From Solirubrobacteraceae bacterium (GTDB taxonomy: Bacteria > Actinomycetota > Thermoleophilia > Solirubrobacterales > Solirubrobacteraceae), in assembly GCA_025928415.1 (NCBI GenBank), contig JAICJK010000089.1, positions 1-8,023 of the forward strand: DNA of 8,023 nt, in the 5' to 3' direction. This document shows, in pieces, positions 1-6,040 of this stretch. Numbering within the stretch: the first letter of the stretch is position 1; each line of letters opens with the position of its first letter. A program made the position numbers and the translations under genes. A model generated the notes under the pieces. That model was not told the origin of the DNA. It worked only from the letters and a program-made list of their open reading frames with translations, and searched no databases.

Positions 1-92
1 GCGACGATCTCCTGCACCTGCTCGAGCGTCGCCGGCCGGTGCACGGTCGCGGCGCCGTAGGCGTGGTTGCCGGCCCAGTTGGTCAGAGGCAC
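1..92 (-). CDS. Alditol/xylitol oxidase-like FAD-binding oxidoreductase, N-terminal fragment (cut by window edge)
   Basis: Only the first 30 codons are present; the gene continues beyond base 1. The visible start reads VPLTNWAGNHAYGAATVHRP (GTG start), followed by a helix ending LEQVQEIVA. The TNWAGN block and the next strand, Arg-Pro and helix are the usual opening of alditol, xylitol and L-gulonolactone-type oxidases, whose FAD-binding PCMH domain starts here. Members of that family oxidise sugar alcohols or sugar lactones with oxygen; the substrate here cannot be told. An in-frame TAG at 102-104 limits the upstream extension, making GTG at 90-92 the most likely start. No Shine-Dalgarno is visible, but a TAGCCT box (104 to 99) ends 7 bases before the GTG, so a leaderless start is possible. 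The DUF302 gene lies 41 bases upstream on the same strand and could share a transcript. Confidence 0.7.
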   Translation of the reverse strand, partial: MPLTNWAGNHAYGAATVHRPATLEQVQEIV

Positions 93-133
93 CAGGCGAG
101 GCTAGACGGGCGGCCAGGTGGCGCGTTCGACGC

Positions 134-526
134 TCACGCCGACTCCTGCACCTCCGTCGCCAGATCGCGCAGCACGCCCGTCAGCGCGTCCGCGATCTGC
201 TGCAGGTCGTCCGCGAGCAGCGTGCGCATGTCCCGGAAGACGAGCTCCGAGCCGCCATCCGCGCCGATCACCGCCATCCGCAGCGGGATGTCCACCGCGG
301 CGGCGGGGTCGCGCGCCAGCAGCCGCGCTCCCGCCGCCGGGTTCCCGAACACCAGCGTCCATGCCGCGACGCCGGGCGAGCCCGCCGCCGCCATGTCGTG
401 CCCGTGGTCGACGACCGCGTACTCGGTGATCCCGCGCGCAGCCAGCGCGGCACGCAGCGCGGCGACGACCTCGTGCGGAGGGGCATCGACGGCGACGCGC
501 TCGTAGGGGCCCACGGCGCCGACCAT
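134..526 (-). CDS. DUF302 family protein
   Basis: A protein of 130 residues. DUF302 hallmarks are visible: Asp-His at 40-41 after the first helix, the LVFGNP motif at 58-63 followed by AGARLLARDP, and VDIPLRMAV at 78-86, then a strand and a C-terminal helix. DUF302 proteins are small alpha/beta proteins of unknown biochemical role, often single-domain and cytoplasmic; no signal peptide is seen here. The ATG at 524-526 fits the domain boundary, but it has no clear ribosome binding site. An in-frame GTG at 541 to 539 would add five residues and is an alternative. It is transcribed toward the alditol-oxidase-like fragment with a 41-base gap, so the two may be co-transcribed; a functional link is inference. 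It is divergent from the secreted protein gene at 671. Confidence 0.82.
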   Translation of the reverse strand: MVGAVGPYERVAVDAPPHEVVAALRAALAARGITEYAVVDHGHDMAAAGSPGVAAWTLVFGNPAAGARLLARDPAAAVDIPLRMAVIGADGGSELVFRDMRTLLADDLQQIADALTGVLRDLATEVQESA

Positions 527-531
527 ATGCG

Positions 532-552
532 ACGCGCACACGCGCGCGCACG
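532..552. other. Alternating purine-pyrimidine tract (Z-DNA-prone)
   Basis: Twenty-one consecutive bases alternate purine and pyrimidine, mostly CG and CA steps, in the gap between the divergent DUF302 and secreted-protein genes. Such tracts can adopt left-handed DNA under negative supercoiling, which builds up between divergent promoters. In DNA this GC-rich the run may also be compositional chance. Confidence 0.4.
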
Positions 553-568
553 ACCTGCACGGAGGTCG
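551..568. promoter_or_regulatory. Inverted repeat in a divergent intergenic region
   Basis: CGACCT at 551-556 and AGGTCG at 563-568 form perfect 6-bp arms around a 6-base spacer. The dyad lies 25 bases upstream of the DUF302 ATG and about 100 bases upstream of the secreted protein ATG. It could be an operator for either gene. No good -10/-35 pair was found around it, so the role is uncertain. Confidence 0.3.
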
Positions 569-670
569 GGTCTTTCGGCGCTGCCCGTGAAGGCCCGCCG
601 AGGACGCGCGTTCAGGCGGCAAGGAGTCACGCAGACCCATCCGCCCGCAGCACGAGGAGGAACGCAAGCC

Positions 671-1765
671 ATGCAGAAGCGAGCAGTGCTCATCGGACTG
701 GCCGGTGCCGCCGCGATGGGGGTGTCGGCCTCGCCGGCCCTCGCCGCCACGGTCCGCGTCGACACCAGCAACGCGGTCCCGCCCGTCAAGCGCATCCTCT
801 TCACCGAGACCGGCATCAAGGACCCGGTCACGCTCGTCACGACGTTCCCGGGCGAGGTCAACACCGTCAAGGTCACCCAGGTCGGGACGGACTTCATCAT
901 CAACGACGCGACGACCCCGCTGACGGCCGGCGCCAAGTGCACGGCCGTCGACGCGAACACCGTCAAGTGCCCGTCGGCCGCCATCCAGGAGCTGCACTTC
1001 GTCCTCGGCGCGATGGACGACTCGTTCGACAACCAGACGAGCATGAACGCCTACGTCAACGGCGGCCCCGGCGTCGACACCATCGTCAACTCGGGCTCGG
1101 GCGACGACGAGATCGACGTCGACGGCTCCAAGTCGACCGACGTCGACGTCGTGAAGACCTGCGGCGCGGGCGCCGACATCGTGCGCGTCGACGGGTTCGA
1201 CCCCGTCGCGCCGGCCGACTGCGAGACCGTGTTCGTGAACGGCACGCAGACCCGCCCGGTCCCGCCCCCGGTCGTCCCGCCGGTCACGCCGCCCGTGACG
1301 CCTCCGGTCACCCCGCCCGTCACCCCGCCGGTGACGCCGCCGGTGACGCGCCCGGTCACGCCGCCGGTCACTCCGCCCGCGACGCCTCCGGTCACGAACC
1401 TCGCGCCGGCGGTCACGCCGCCCGCCGCCACGCCGCCGGTGGTCCCGCCCGCGCAGACCTTCACCGCGCAGTCCCAGCGCAAGCCCGTCAAGGCGATCGC
1501 GGCGCTGGCCGGCTCGGCGCACCTGCGCGGCCGCGTCGTCTCCGTCGCGCTGCGCTGCACCCGCGCCGGGCGCGCGTCGCTGTCCTCCCACGGCCGCCGG
1601 CTGGCGAGCCGGTCGGTCGTCTGCCGCCGCGGGCGCGCGTCGGTGCGCTTCACGCTCAGCCGGCGTTCCGCGCGCTCGCTGAAGCACAGCCACAAGCCCG
1701 GTCTCGTGATCGCGGTCCGCGCCGGGACCACGACCGCCAAGCTGCACCCGCGCCTGGCGCGGTAG
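671..1765 (+). CDS. Secreted RTX-like protein with VTPP-repeat linker and basic C-terminal domain
   Basis: A protein of 364 residues with a strong ribosome binding site (GAGGAGG at 654-660), which decides the ATG at 671. Residues 1-25 are a signal peptide: basic QKR, a hydrophobic core, and a probable cut after SPALA. Residues about 60-152 resemble the degenerate RTX/haemolysin-type calcium-binding segments of actinobacterial exoproteins: a strand, LTAGAKC, a second Cys (90 and 100), LHFVLGAMDDSF, then NGGPGVDTI and GSGDDEIDV at 130-150. Cys164 and Cys184 could form a second disulfide. Residues 196-260 are a Pro/Val/Thr linker with nine VTPP-like units. Residues about 263-364 are highly basic, with Cys at two positions, and look like a beta-sandwich tail. 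It is likely exported and wall- or matrix-associated. No enzymatic motif or sortase signal is visible, and the function is unknown. Confidence 0.85.
   Translation: MQKRAVLIGLAGAAAMGVSASPALAATVRVDTSNAVPPVKRILFTETGIKDPVTLVTTFPGEVNTVKVTQVGTDFIINDATTPLTAGAKCTAVDANTVKCPSAAIQELHFVLGAMDDSFDNQTSMNAYVNGGPGVDTIVNSGSGDDEIDVDGSKSTDVDVVKTCGAGADIVRVDGFDPVAPADCETVFVNGTQTRPVPPPVVPPVTPPVTPPVTPPVTPPVTPPVTRPVTPPVTPPATPPVTNLAPAVTPPAATPPVVPPAQTFTAQSQRKPVKAIAALAGSAHLRGRVVSVALRCTRAGRASLSSHGRRLASRSVVCRRGRASVRFTLSRRSARSLKHSHKPGLVIAVRAGTTTAKLHPRLAR
1283..1390 (+). repeat. Tandem 12-bp repeat encoding VTPP tetrapeptides
   Basis: Nine consecutive 12-base units encode V-T-P-P or close variants (one VTRP, one ATPP) at residues 205-240 of the secreted protein. 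Synonymous third positions vary between units (GTC/GTG, ACG/ACC/ACT, CCG/CCC/CCT), so the peptide repeat is better conserved than the DNA. That suggests selection for a stiff extended linker rather than a very recent expansion. Looser PV/PA-rich sequence flanks it to about base 1450. Confidence 0.85.
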
Positions 1766-1783
1766 CTCGGGGGCGGCACCCCG

Positions 1784-1806
1784 GTGCCCGCCGGGCGGGC
1801 GGGCAC
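1784..1806 (+). terminator. Hairpin downstream of the secreted protein gene
   Basis: GTGCCCGCC at 1784-1792 pairs perfectly with GGCGGGCAC at 1798-1806 around a 5-base loop, 18 bases after the TAG stop. A shorter alternative dyad, GGCACC/GGTGCC at 1775-1788, overlaps its left arm. There is no U-tract, as is common for actinobacterial terminators. Confidence 0.45.
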
Positions 1807-1815
1807 ATGCGGCGT

Positions 1816-1846
1816 CGGCGCCGGCCCCGATGTGGGGCCGGCGCCG
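1816..1846. terminator. Strong bidirectional terminator hairpin between convergent genes
   Basis: A 13-bp perfect GC-rich stem pairs 1816-1828 with 1834-1846 around a 5-base loop (GATGT). It lies between the stop of the secreted protein gene (1765) and the stop of the convergent FAD oxidoreductase gene (1854), so it can serve both transcripts. There is no U-tract on either side. Confidence 0.7.
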
Positions 1847-1853
1847 CCGCGCG

Positions 1854-3026
1854 TCACGTTCGGGCCACGGTGCGCTGCGGCGGTCCGCTGCGGTGCACGA
1901 GCGCCAGGGCCCCGCGGGCCGCCTCGGTGGCACTCGCCCAGGCCACCTCGGAGAGCAGCCCGGGGCCGGCCACCATGTCGCCGGCCAGGAAGACGCCGTC
2001 GCCGCGGTCGACGGCCGGGCGGTCGCGCCACGTCGTGCCCGGCATGTCCAGCGCCCCCGAGCGACCCTGCATGACCTGGCGGCGCCGCCAGGTCTCGCGC
2101 TCGCGGCGCCCCTCGAGCGCCTGGTCGAGCAGCCGCTCCAGGCGCGTGGCGGCGCCGTCCGCGGTCTCGCCCGGGCGGATCGGCATCTGGGCCTGCACCA
2201 GCTCCTCGCCGTCGGGCGCCAGCGACGGATCCGCCGCCGTGAAGCGCTCGACCCAGCCGGCCTCGTCGAGGTCGGAGACCACGAAGGGGTCGCCCCGGTG
2301 GTGACGCAGGCCGAGGTCCAGGCAGACGGTGCTCCCGCTCGGCCAGCGCAGCGCGTCGTCGCCGAGCAGGCGCCGGGCGTCCGCCAGCTCGGTGGCGACG
2401 ATCACCGGCGCCGCGGGCAGCTCCTCGATGCGCGCGCCGGTCTCGATCCTCACGCCCAGGGCCCGGGCCCGGGCCGCGAGCGTGCCGACCAGCGCGCTCC
2501 AGCCCCCGATGACGTAGCGGGCCACGGGCGGCGGGTTGAGCAGCGCGCGCACGGTGCGGGGCCACACGAACGCCGCCGACAGCTCCCCTGGGTCGTGATG
2601 GAAGGTGTACACGCCGCCGGCGGCGCTGAGCATCGCCGCCGTCCGCTCGTCGGAGTGGTCGCGCACCCAGTCGCGGAAGGAGCGGTCGATCGGCGCGTCG
2701 CGCCCGCGCAGGCGCAGGACCGTCGGGATCGAGGCCAGCGGCGGCGTGCGGCGCAGCTCGCCGTCCCAGCGCACGCGGATGCCGCCGAGCGGCGTGCCCG
2801 CGCTGGGGGGCAGCAGGTCGCGCTCGCGCAGCCACGCCCACAGCGGGCCGTCCTTGTAGATGACGTGCGGGCCGAGGTTGGCCTTGTACGGGCCGTCCGC
2901 GCTGCGGGCGCGGCCGCCGAGCTCCGCGTGCGCCTCGGCCAGGCGCACCGGCGCGCCGCCCTCGGCGGCGGTGATCGCCGCCGTCAGGCCGGCCAGCCCG
3001 CCCCCGATGATCGCGATCTCCTGCAT
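1854..3026 (-). CDS. NAD(P)/FAD-dependent oxidoreductase, phytoene-desaturase/amine-oxidase-like
   Basis: A protein of 390 residues. The N-terminus is a classic dinucleotide-binding fold: AIIGGGLAGL at 5-14 (GxGxxG), then the second strand ending in Glu31, the usual FAD ribose ligand, and ELGGRARS at 35-42. The block GGWSALV at 174-180 followed by a helix and GVRIETGARI matches phytoene-desaturase-like enzymes. The C-terminal GDGVFLAGDMV at 342-352 is the second FAD contact. These place it in the COG1233-like superfamily (carotenoid desaturases, amine oxidases); 390 residues is short for a true phytoene desaturase, and no carotenoid genes are nearby, so the substrate is unknown. It has no membrane segment. 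The start is ATG at 3026, with AAGGGAG seven bases upstream; an in-frame ATG at 3098 lacks this support and lies within the regulator's start. It is divergent from a MocR regulator that probably controls it. Confidence 0.87.
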   Translation of the reverse strand: MQEIAIIGGGLAGLTAAITAAEGGAPVRLAEAHAELGGRARSADGPYKANLGPHVIYKDGPLWAWLRERDLLPPSAGTPLGGIRVRWDGELRRTPPLASIPTVLRLRGRDAPIDRSFRDWVRDHSDERTAAMLSAAGGVYTFHHDPGELSAAFVWPRTVRALLNPPPVARYVIGGWSALVGTLAARARALGVRIETGARIEELPAAPVIVATELADARRLLGDDALRWPSGSTVCLDLGLRHHRGDPFVVSDLDEAGWVERFTAADPSLAPDGEELVQAQMPIRPGETADGAATRLERLLDQALEGRRERETWRRRQVMQGRSGALDMPGTTWRDRPAVDRGDGVFLAGDMVAGPGLLSEVAWASATEAARGALALVHRSGPPQRTVART

Positions 3027-3071
3027 GGCCCGTCTCCCTTCGCCGGTTGACGCGCCCCACGCTACGAGCCA

Positions 3072-3095
3072 ACTGGCGCTCCGTACAGTGCCAGT
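3072..3095. promoter_or_regulatory. Dyad and -10-like box in the MocR/oxidoreductase divergent region
   Basis: ACTGGC at 3072-3077 and GCCAGT at 3090-3095 form perfect 6-bp arms with a 12-base spacer; two bases further inward the match continues imperfectly. Inside the dyad, TACAGT at 3084-3089 resembles a -10 box and would place transcription initiation at or next to the MocR ATG at 3097. A TTGACG at 3047-3052 is not correctly spaced to this box. The layout fits an autoregulatory operator. MocR regulators commonly bind repeats in the region shared with a divergent target gene. No experimental support is available here. Confidence 0.45.
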
Positions 3096-3096
3096 C

Positions 3097-4500
3097 ATGG
3101 GCTTTGAGGCAGGTCCGGTTGGGGAGGCGCTGCTCGCGGTCGACGCCGCCGACCCGCGCCCGCTGCACGAGCAGCTCGAGCGGGCGGTGCGCGCCGCGGT
3201 CCGGTCCGGCCGGCTGGCCCCCGGGGCGCGGCTGCCCTCCTCGCGCGGCCTGAGCGCCGACCTCGGGATCTCGCGCGGCGTGGTGACCGCCGCCTACGGC
3301 CAGCTCGCCGCCGAGGGCTACCTCGTCACGCGCCCGGGCGCCCCCGTCCGGGTCAGCGAGGCCATCCGCGGCGGGCAGGCTCGGCCTGCCGCCCGCTCGC
3401 TCGTGCGGGAGTTCGCCTACGACATGCGCCCGGGCCTGCCCGATCTCGCCGGGTTCCCGCGCCATCGCTGGCTGCGATCGCTCGGGGCCGCCTGGCGCAG
3501 CGCCCCCGCCGCGCGCCTGGGCGAGCTCGACCCCCGCGGCGTCCCTGAGCTGCGCGGCGCCCTGGCCGAGTACCTGGACCGCGTGCGGGGCACCGCCGCG
3601 GACCCAGAGCTGCTGCTGGCCTGCACCGGCTTCGCGCAGGGGCTGTCGCTCACCTGCCGCTGGCTGGTGGCGCACGGGATCGAGCGCCTGGCGGTCGAGG
3701 ACCCCGGCTGGCACCAGCACCGCCTGATCGCCGAGCAGGCGGGGCTGCGGGTCGTCCCGGTCCCGGTCGACGCCGGCGGGCTCGGCGTGGCGGCGCTCGA
3801 GGCGAGCGGCGCGGCCGCGGTGATCGTCACGCCGGCCCGTCACTTCCCGACCGGCGCCGTGCTCGCCCGCGACCGCCGCGCCGCGCTGCTGGAATGGGCC
3901 GAGCGCCACGACCACCTGATCGTCGAGGACGACTACGACACCGAGCTGCGCTTCGACGGCTCCGGGGTCGGCGCGCTACAGGGCCTCGCCCCCGAGCGCG
4001 TGCTGCACGTCGGCTCGGCGAGCAAGCGCCTGGCCCCGGGTCTGCGGCTGGGCTGGATGCTGGCCCCGTCGTGGCTGACCTGGCCGCTGATCTCGGCGAA
4101 GTCCGTCGAGGACCGCAGCTCCGAGGTCCTGGGCCAGCTCGCCCTGGCGGACCTGATCGCGCGCGGGGAGCTCGACCGCCACCTGCGCCGCATGCGCCTG
4201 CGCTACGCCCAGCGGCGCCGCGCCCTGCTCGCCGCCCTGCGCCGCGACGTCCCGGCCGCCGTGACCGGCGACGACCCCGCGGGCCTGTTCGAGGCGCTGC
4301 GGTTCCCTCCGGGCGTCGACGAGCCGGCGCTGCTCGCGGCGGCCGCGCGGCGCGGGGTCGGCCTCGAGGGCCTGTCGTGGCACCGCTCCGCCGCCGACGG
4401 CCCGTCCGGCGTGCTGGCCGGCTACGCCAACCTGCCGGAGACCGCGATCGCCCAGGCGGTGCGCAAGCTCGCCGAGGCGGTCGAGGAGGTCGCGGGCTGA
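3097..4500 (+). CDS. MocR/PdxR-family transcriptional regulator (GntR winged helix plus aminotransferase-like domain)
   Basis: A protein of 467 residues, typical for MocR regulators. Residues about 21-88 are a GntR-type winged helix: RPLHEQLERAVR, SGRLAPGARLPSSRGLSADL, then the recognition helix SRGVVTAAYGQL. From about 115 to the end is a fold-type I aminotransferase-like domain. EDDYDTELRF at 277-286 carries the PLP-contacting Asp and Tyr. SASKRLAPGLRLGW around Lys310 gives the PLP Schiff-base lysine, and GYANLPE lies near the C-terminus. The family senses PLP or PLP-amine adducts to control vitamin B6, GABA, taurine or similar pathways; the effector here is unknown. The block TPARHFPTG differs from the more usual TPSHQFPTG. 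There is no Shine-Dalgarno, and a -10-like box 8 bases before the ATG suggests a leaderless mRNA. It is divergent from the FAD oxidoreductase, the likely target. Confidence 0.9.
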   Translation: MGFEAGPVGEALLAVDAADPRPLHEQLERAVRAAVRSGRLAPGARLPSSRGLSADLGISRGVVTAAYGQLAAEGYLVTRPGAPVRVSEAIRGGQARPAARSLVREFAYDMRPGLPDLAGFPRHRWLRSLGAAWRSAPAARLGELDPRGVPELRGALAEYLDRVRGTAADPELLLACTGFAQGLSLTCRWLVAHGIERLAVEDPGWHQHRLIAEQAGLRVVPVPVDAGGLGVAALEASGAAAVIVTPARHFPTGAVLARDRRAALLEWAERHDHLIVEDDYDTELRFDGSGVGALQGLAPERVLHVGSASKRLAPGLRLGWMLAPSWLTWPLISAKSVEDRSSEVLGQLALADLIARGELDRHLRRMRLRYAQRRRALLAALRRDVPAAVTGDDPAGLFEALRFPPGVDEPALLAAAARRGVGLEGLSWHRSAADGPSGVLAGYANLPETAIAQAVRKLAEAVEEVAG

Positions 4501-4520
4501 GGGCCGGGCGGGAGGACTGG

Positions 4521-5891
4521 TCAGCCGGCCGGCTCGCCCGCGACCGTCACGCGCGCGATGGTCGTCAGCGACTGGTAGTAGACGTCGCGCGCGAAGCCGG
4601 GCGCGGGGAACAGGAAGCCCTGGCTGGGGGAGGGGACGTCGACGCGGGCCTTGTCGGCGCCGCTGTCGAGGTCGAGGACGACGAGCTGGTCGTGGCCGGT
4701 GCGCAGGGACGCCCGGCGGGCCGCGGCCGATCCCGAGAGCGCCTGCAGCGGCGCTCGCAGCGCGCGGCGCACGAGCGGCCGGCGCAGGGCCGCGACGTCG
4801 GTGAAGTCCTGGACCACCAGCTCGCGCGTGTCGGTGTAGAGGATCAGGTGGCCGGCGTGGGCGAAGCCGTCGCGGCGCCACAGCGGCTCGAGCTCGTCGC
4901 CCGCCAGCCGCCACGCCCGCAGCACGGCGTTGCCGGCGTCGTAGGCCACGACGACGCCGCGCTCGGGGTCCCACGCCGGCGGGTTGGACTCCGTGCCGAA
5001 CGGCAGCCCGCTGATCTCGACCGAGCGCACGGCGGCGTCGTCGTCGCGCCGCGCCCACCACAGCCGCACGGGGTCCGGCGCGACCCCCGTGCCGAGCATC
5101 GTGCGGTCGGTGTGGTTGCGCCCGTTGTCCATCCACAGCACGTGCTCGCCGGCGATCACCGGGTCCCAGCCGTAGCTGCGGCCGGGTGCCGGCCCGTAGG
5201 CCGGGCGCCATCGCTCGTCGATCGCCAGGCGGCCTGCGGCGCGGTCGAGCACCAGGCGGAACACGACCGTCGTCCCCACGGCGATCACGCTCTGCCCGTC
5301 GGAGGACAGGCGGGCGATCGAGGGCTCCGGGAGGCGCAGCGGCGCGGCCACCGGAAGCAGCGTCTCCGGGTCCAGCACCGAGACGGTCGAGGGCTCGAGG
5401 CCGGCGGGCGCGTCGCAGTCCTTGGTGACCAGCTCGCCGCCGTCGAGCAGGACGAACGAGTTGTGCGGCCGCGGGACGGGCAGCCGGTGGGACGCGAGCA
5501 CCTCGAGGTCGGCGCTGAGGCGGTGGGCCCAGCGCCCGAAGACCATGTGCAGGTCGCCGTTGGCGTGCGCGGCCAGGCCGCCCGGCCAGTACGCGCCGCC
5601 CGGCAGGCGCGGCGTCGTGGCGGTCACGGCGAGCGTCTCGGGGTGCAGGCGCTCGACCCAGCCCTGCACCGGCGTGGCCAGCGGCCGGCGGCGCGCGATG
5701 TCGTGGCGCAGGGCGTAGAGCTCGCCGGGCTCGCGGCGCACGAGGACGTCGGTCGCGAAGGCGTCGGCGGACGCGGCGACCTCGAGTCGCTCGCCGGGGC
5801 GGATCCCCAGGCCGGGGACGCCATCGGCACAGCAGCGCCGCAGCGGTCCCCCGTCCTCGGCGGTCCACGGTCGCGGCCAGTAGGCGGACAT
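4521..5891 (-). CDS. Conserved-looking hypothetical protein, probable beta-propeller
   Basis: A protein of 456 residues that I cannot assign to a named family. It has no signal peptide or membrane helix, so it is probably cytoplasmic. The sequence alternates short beta strands with Asp/Gly turns, as in PQQ/quinoprotein-like propellers. Examples are LHPETLAVTATTPRLPGGAY (82-101), SVLDPETLLPVAAPLRLPEP (171-190), SSDGQSVIAVG (196-206), WDPERGVVVAYDAGNAVLRAW (307-327) and DQLVVLDLDSGADKARVDVP (401-420). Distinctive segments are RPHNSFVLLDGGELVTKDCD (141-160) and LWMDNGRNHTDRTMLGTG (252-269), rich in Asp, Asn and His, which could be a functional face. The ATG at 5891 lacks a good Shine-Dalgarno but follows a -35/-10 pair at leaderless spacing. 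Its stop is 20 bases from the MocR stop, convergent. It is divergent from the methyltransferase gene. Confidence 0.72.
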   Translation of the reverse strand: MSAYWPRPWTAEDGGPLRRCCADGVPGLGIRPGERLEVAASADAFATDVLVRREPGELYALRHDIARRRPLATPVQGWVERLHPETLAVTATTPRLPGGAYWPGGLAAHANGDLHMVFGRWAHRLSADLEVLASHRLPVPRPHNSFVLLDGGELVTKDCDAPAGLEPSTVSVLDPETLLPVAAPLRLPEPSIARLSSDGQSVIAVGTTVVFRLVLDRAAGRLAIDERWRPAYGPAPGRSYGWDPVIAGEHVLWMDNGRNHTDRTMLGTGVAPDPVRLWWARRDDDAAVRSVEISGLPFGTESNPPAWDPERGVVVAYDAGNAVLRAWRLAGDELEPLWRRDGFAHAGHLILYTDTRELVVQDFTDVAALRRPLVRRALRAPLQALSGSAAARRASLRTGHDQLVVLDLDSGADKARVDVPSPSQGFLFPAPGFARDVYYQSLTTIARVTVAGEPAG

Positions 5892-5899
5892 GCGGGCGG

Positions 5900-5928
5900 A
5901 CCCTACCAGCGCTGTGACACTGCGTCAC
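5900..5928 (-). promoter_or_regulatory. Promoter of the propeller-like gene
   Basis: On the minus strand a -35-like GTGACG (5928 to 5923) is followed after exactly 17 bases by a -10-like TAGGGT (5905 to 5900). Initiation would fall around 5891-5894, at or just before the ATG at 5891, which predicts a leaderless or near-leaderless mRNA. The dyad at 5913-5929 covers the -35 box and part of the spacer. Confidence 0.5.
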
Positions 5929-5929
5929 A
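5913..5929. promoter_or_regulatory. Inverted repeat TGTGAC-N5-GTCACA, candidate operator
   Basis: TGTGAC at 5913-5918 and GTCACA at 5924-5929 are perfect arms around five bases. The dyad overlaps the -35 region of the minus-strand propeller gene and lies about 50 bases upstream of the candidate methyltransferase promoter, so a protein bound here could repress one gene and affect the other. The half-sites resemble those of CRP/FNR-type regulators, but the TGTGA/TCACA spacing is 7 rather than 6. Confidence 0.5.
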
Positions 5930-5980
5930 CACTCTGTGCGAGACGGGCGCCGCGCCCCGGACATGGGAAGGACCTCCCGC

Positions 5981-6008
5981 TGTCGCGCGCTCGCCGCGGG
6001 TGTAGCGT
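5981..6008 (+). promoter_or_regulatory. Possible methyltransferase promoter
   Basis: TAGCGT at 6003-6008, preceded by TG as in an extended -10, fits the TAnnnT pattern. A weak -35-like TGTCGC lies at 5981-5986, 16 bases upstream. Initiation near 6015 would leave a leader of about 26 bases containing the clear ribosome binding site GAAGGGAG at 6027-6034. Confidence 0.4.
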
Positions 6009-6040
6009 CGCGTCGTCCATCCGACCGAAGGGAGACCCCG

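Noticed and set aside
134..1933. Long 599-codon minus-strand frame
   Set aside because: Only the last 130 codons (the DUF302 domain) are convincing; the rest is antisense to the secreted protein and low in complexity.
3027..3098. ATG at 3098 as start of the FAD oxidoreductase
   Set aside because: The extra 24 residues precede the family's normal N-terminal strand, while ATG 3026 has a good ribosome binding site; the longer form would overlap the MocR start.
1051..3915. Open frame of 954 codons on the minus strand
   Set aside because: It crosses three real genes, is full of Arg/Ala/Gly/Pro typical of shadow frames in GC-rich DNA, and the underlying frames match known families.
4495..4526. 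Terminator between the MocR and propeller genes
   Set aside because: GGCTGA and TCAGCC can pair, but the stem is 6 bp with a 20-base loop and arises from the two mirrored stop codons; too weak to call.
5913..5929. Canonical CRP binding site
   Set aside because: The TGTGA and TCACA halves are separated by 7 bases rather than the usual 6, so only a general operator is claimed.
3894..6005. 703-codon plus-strand frame and the 662-codon minus-strand frame at 3976-5964
   Set aside because: Both are shadows of the MocR and propeller-like genes, with Arg/Ala/Gly-rich composition and no domain signature.
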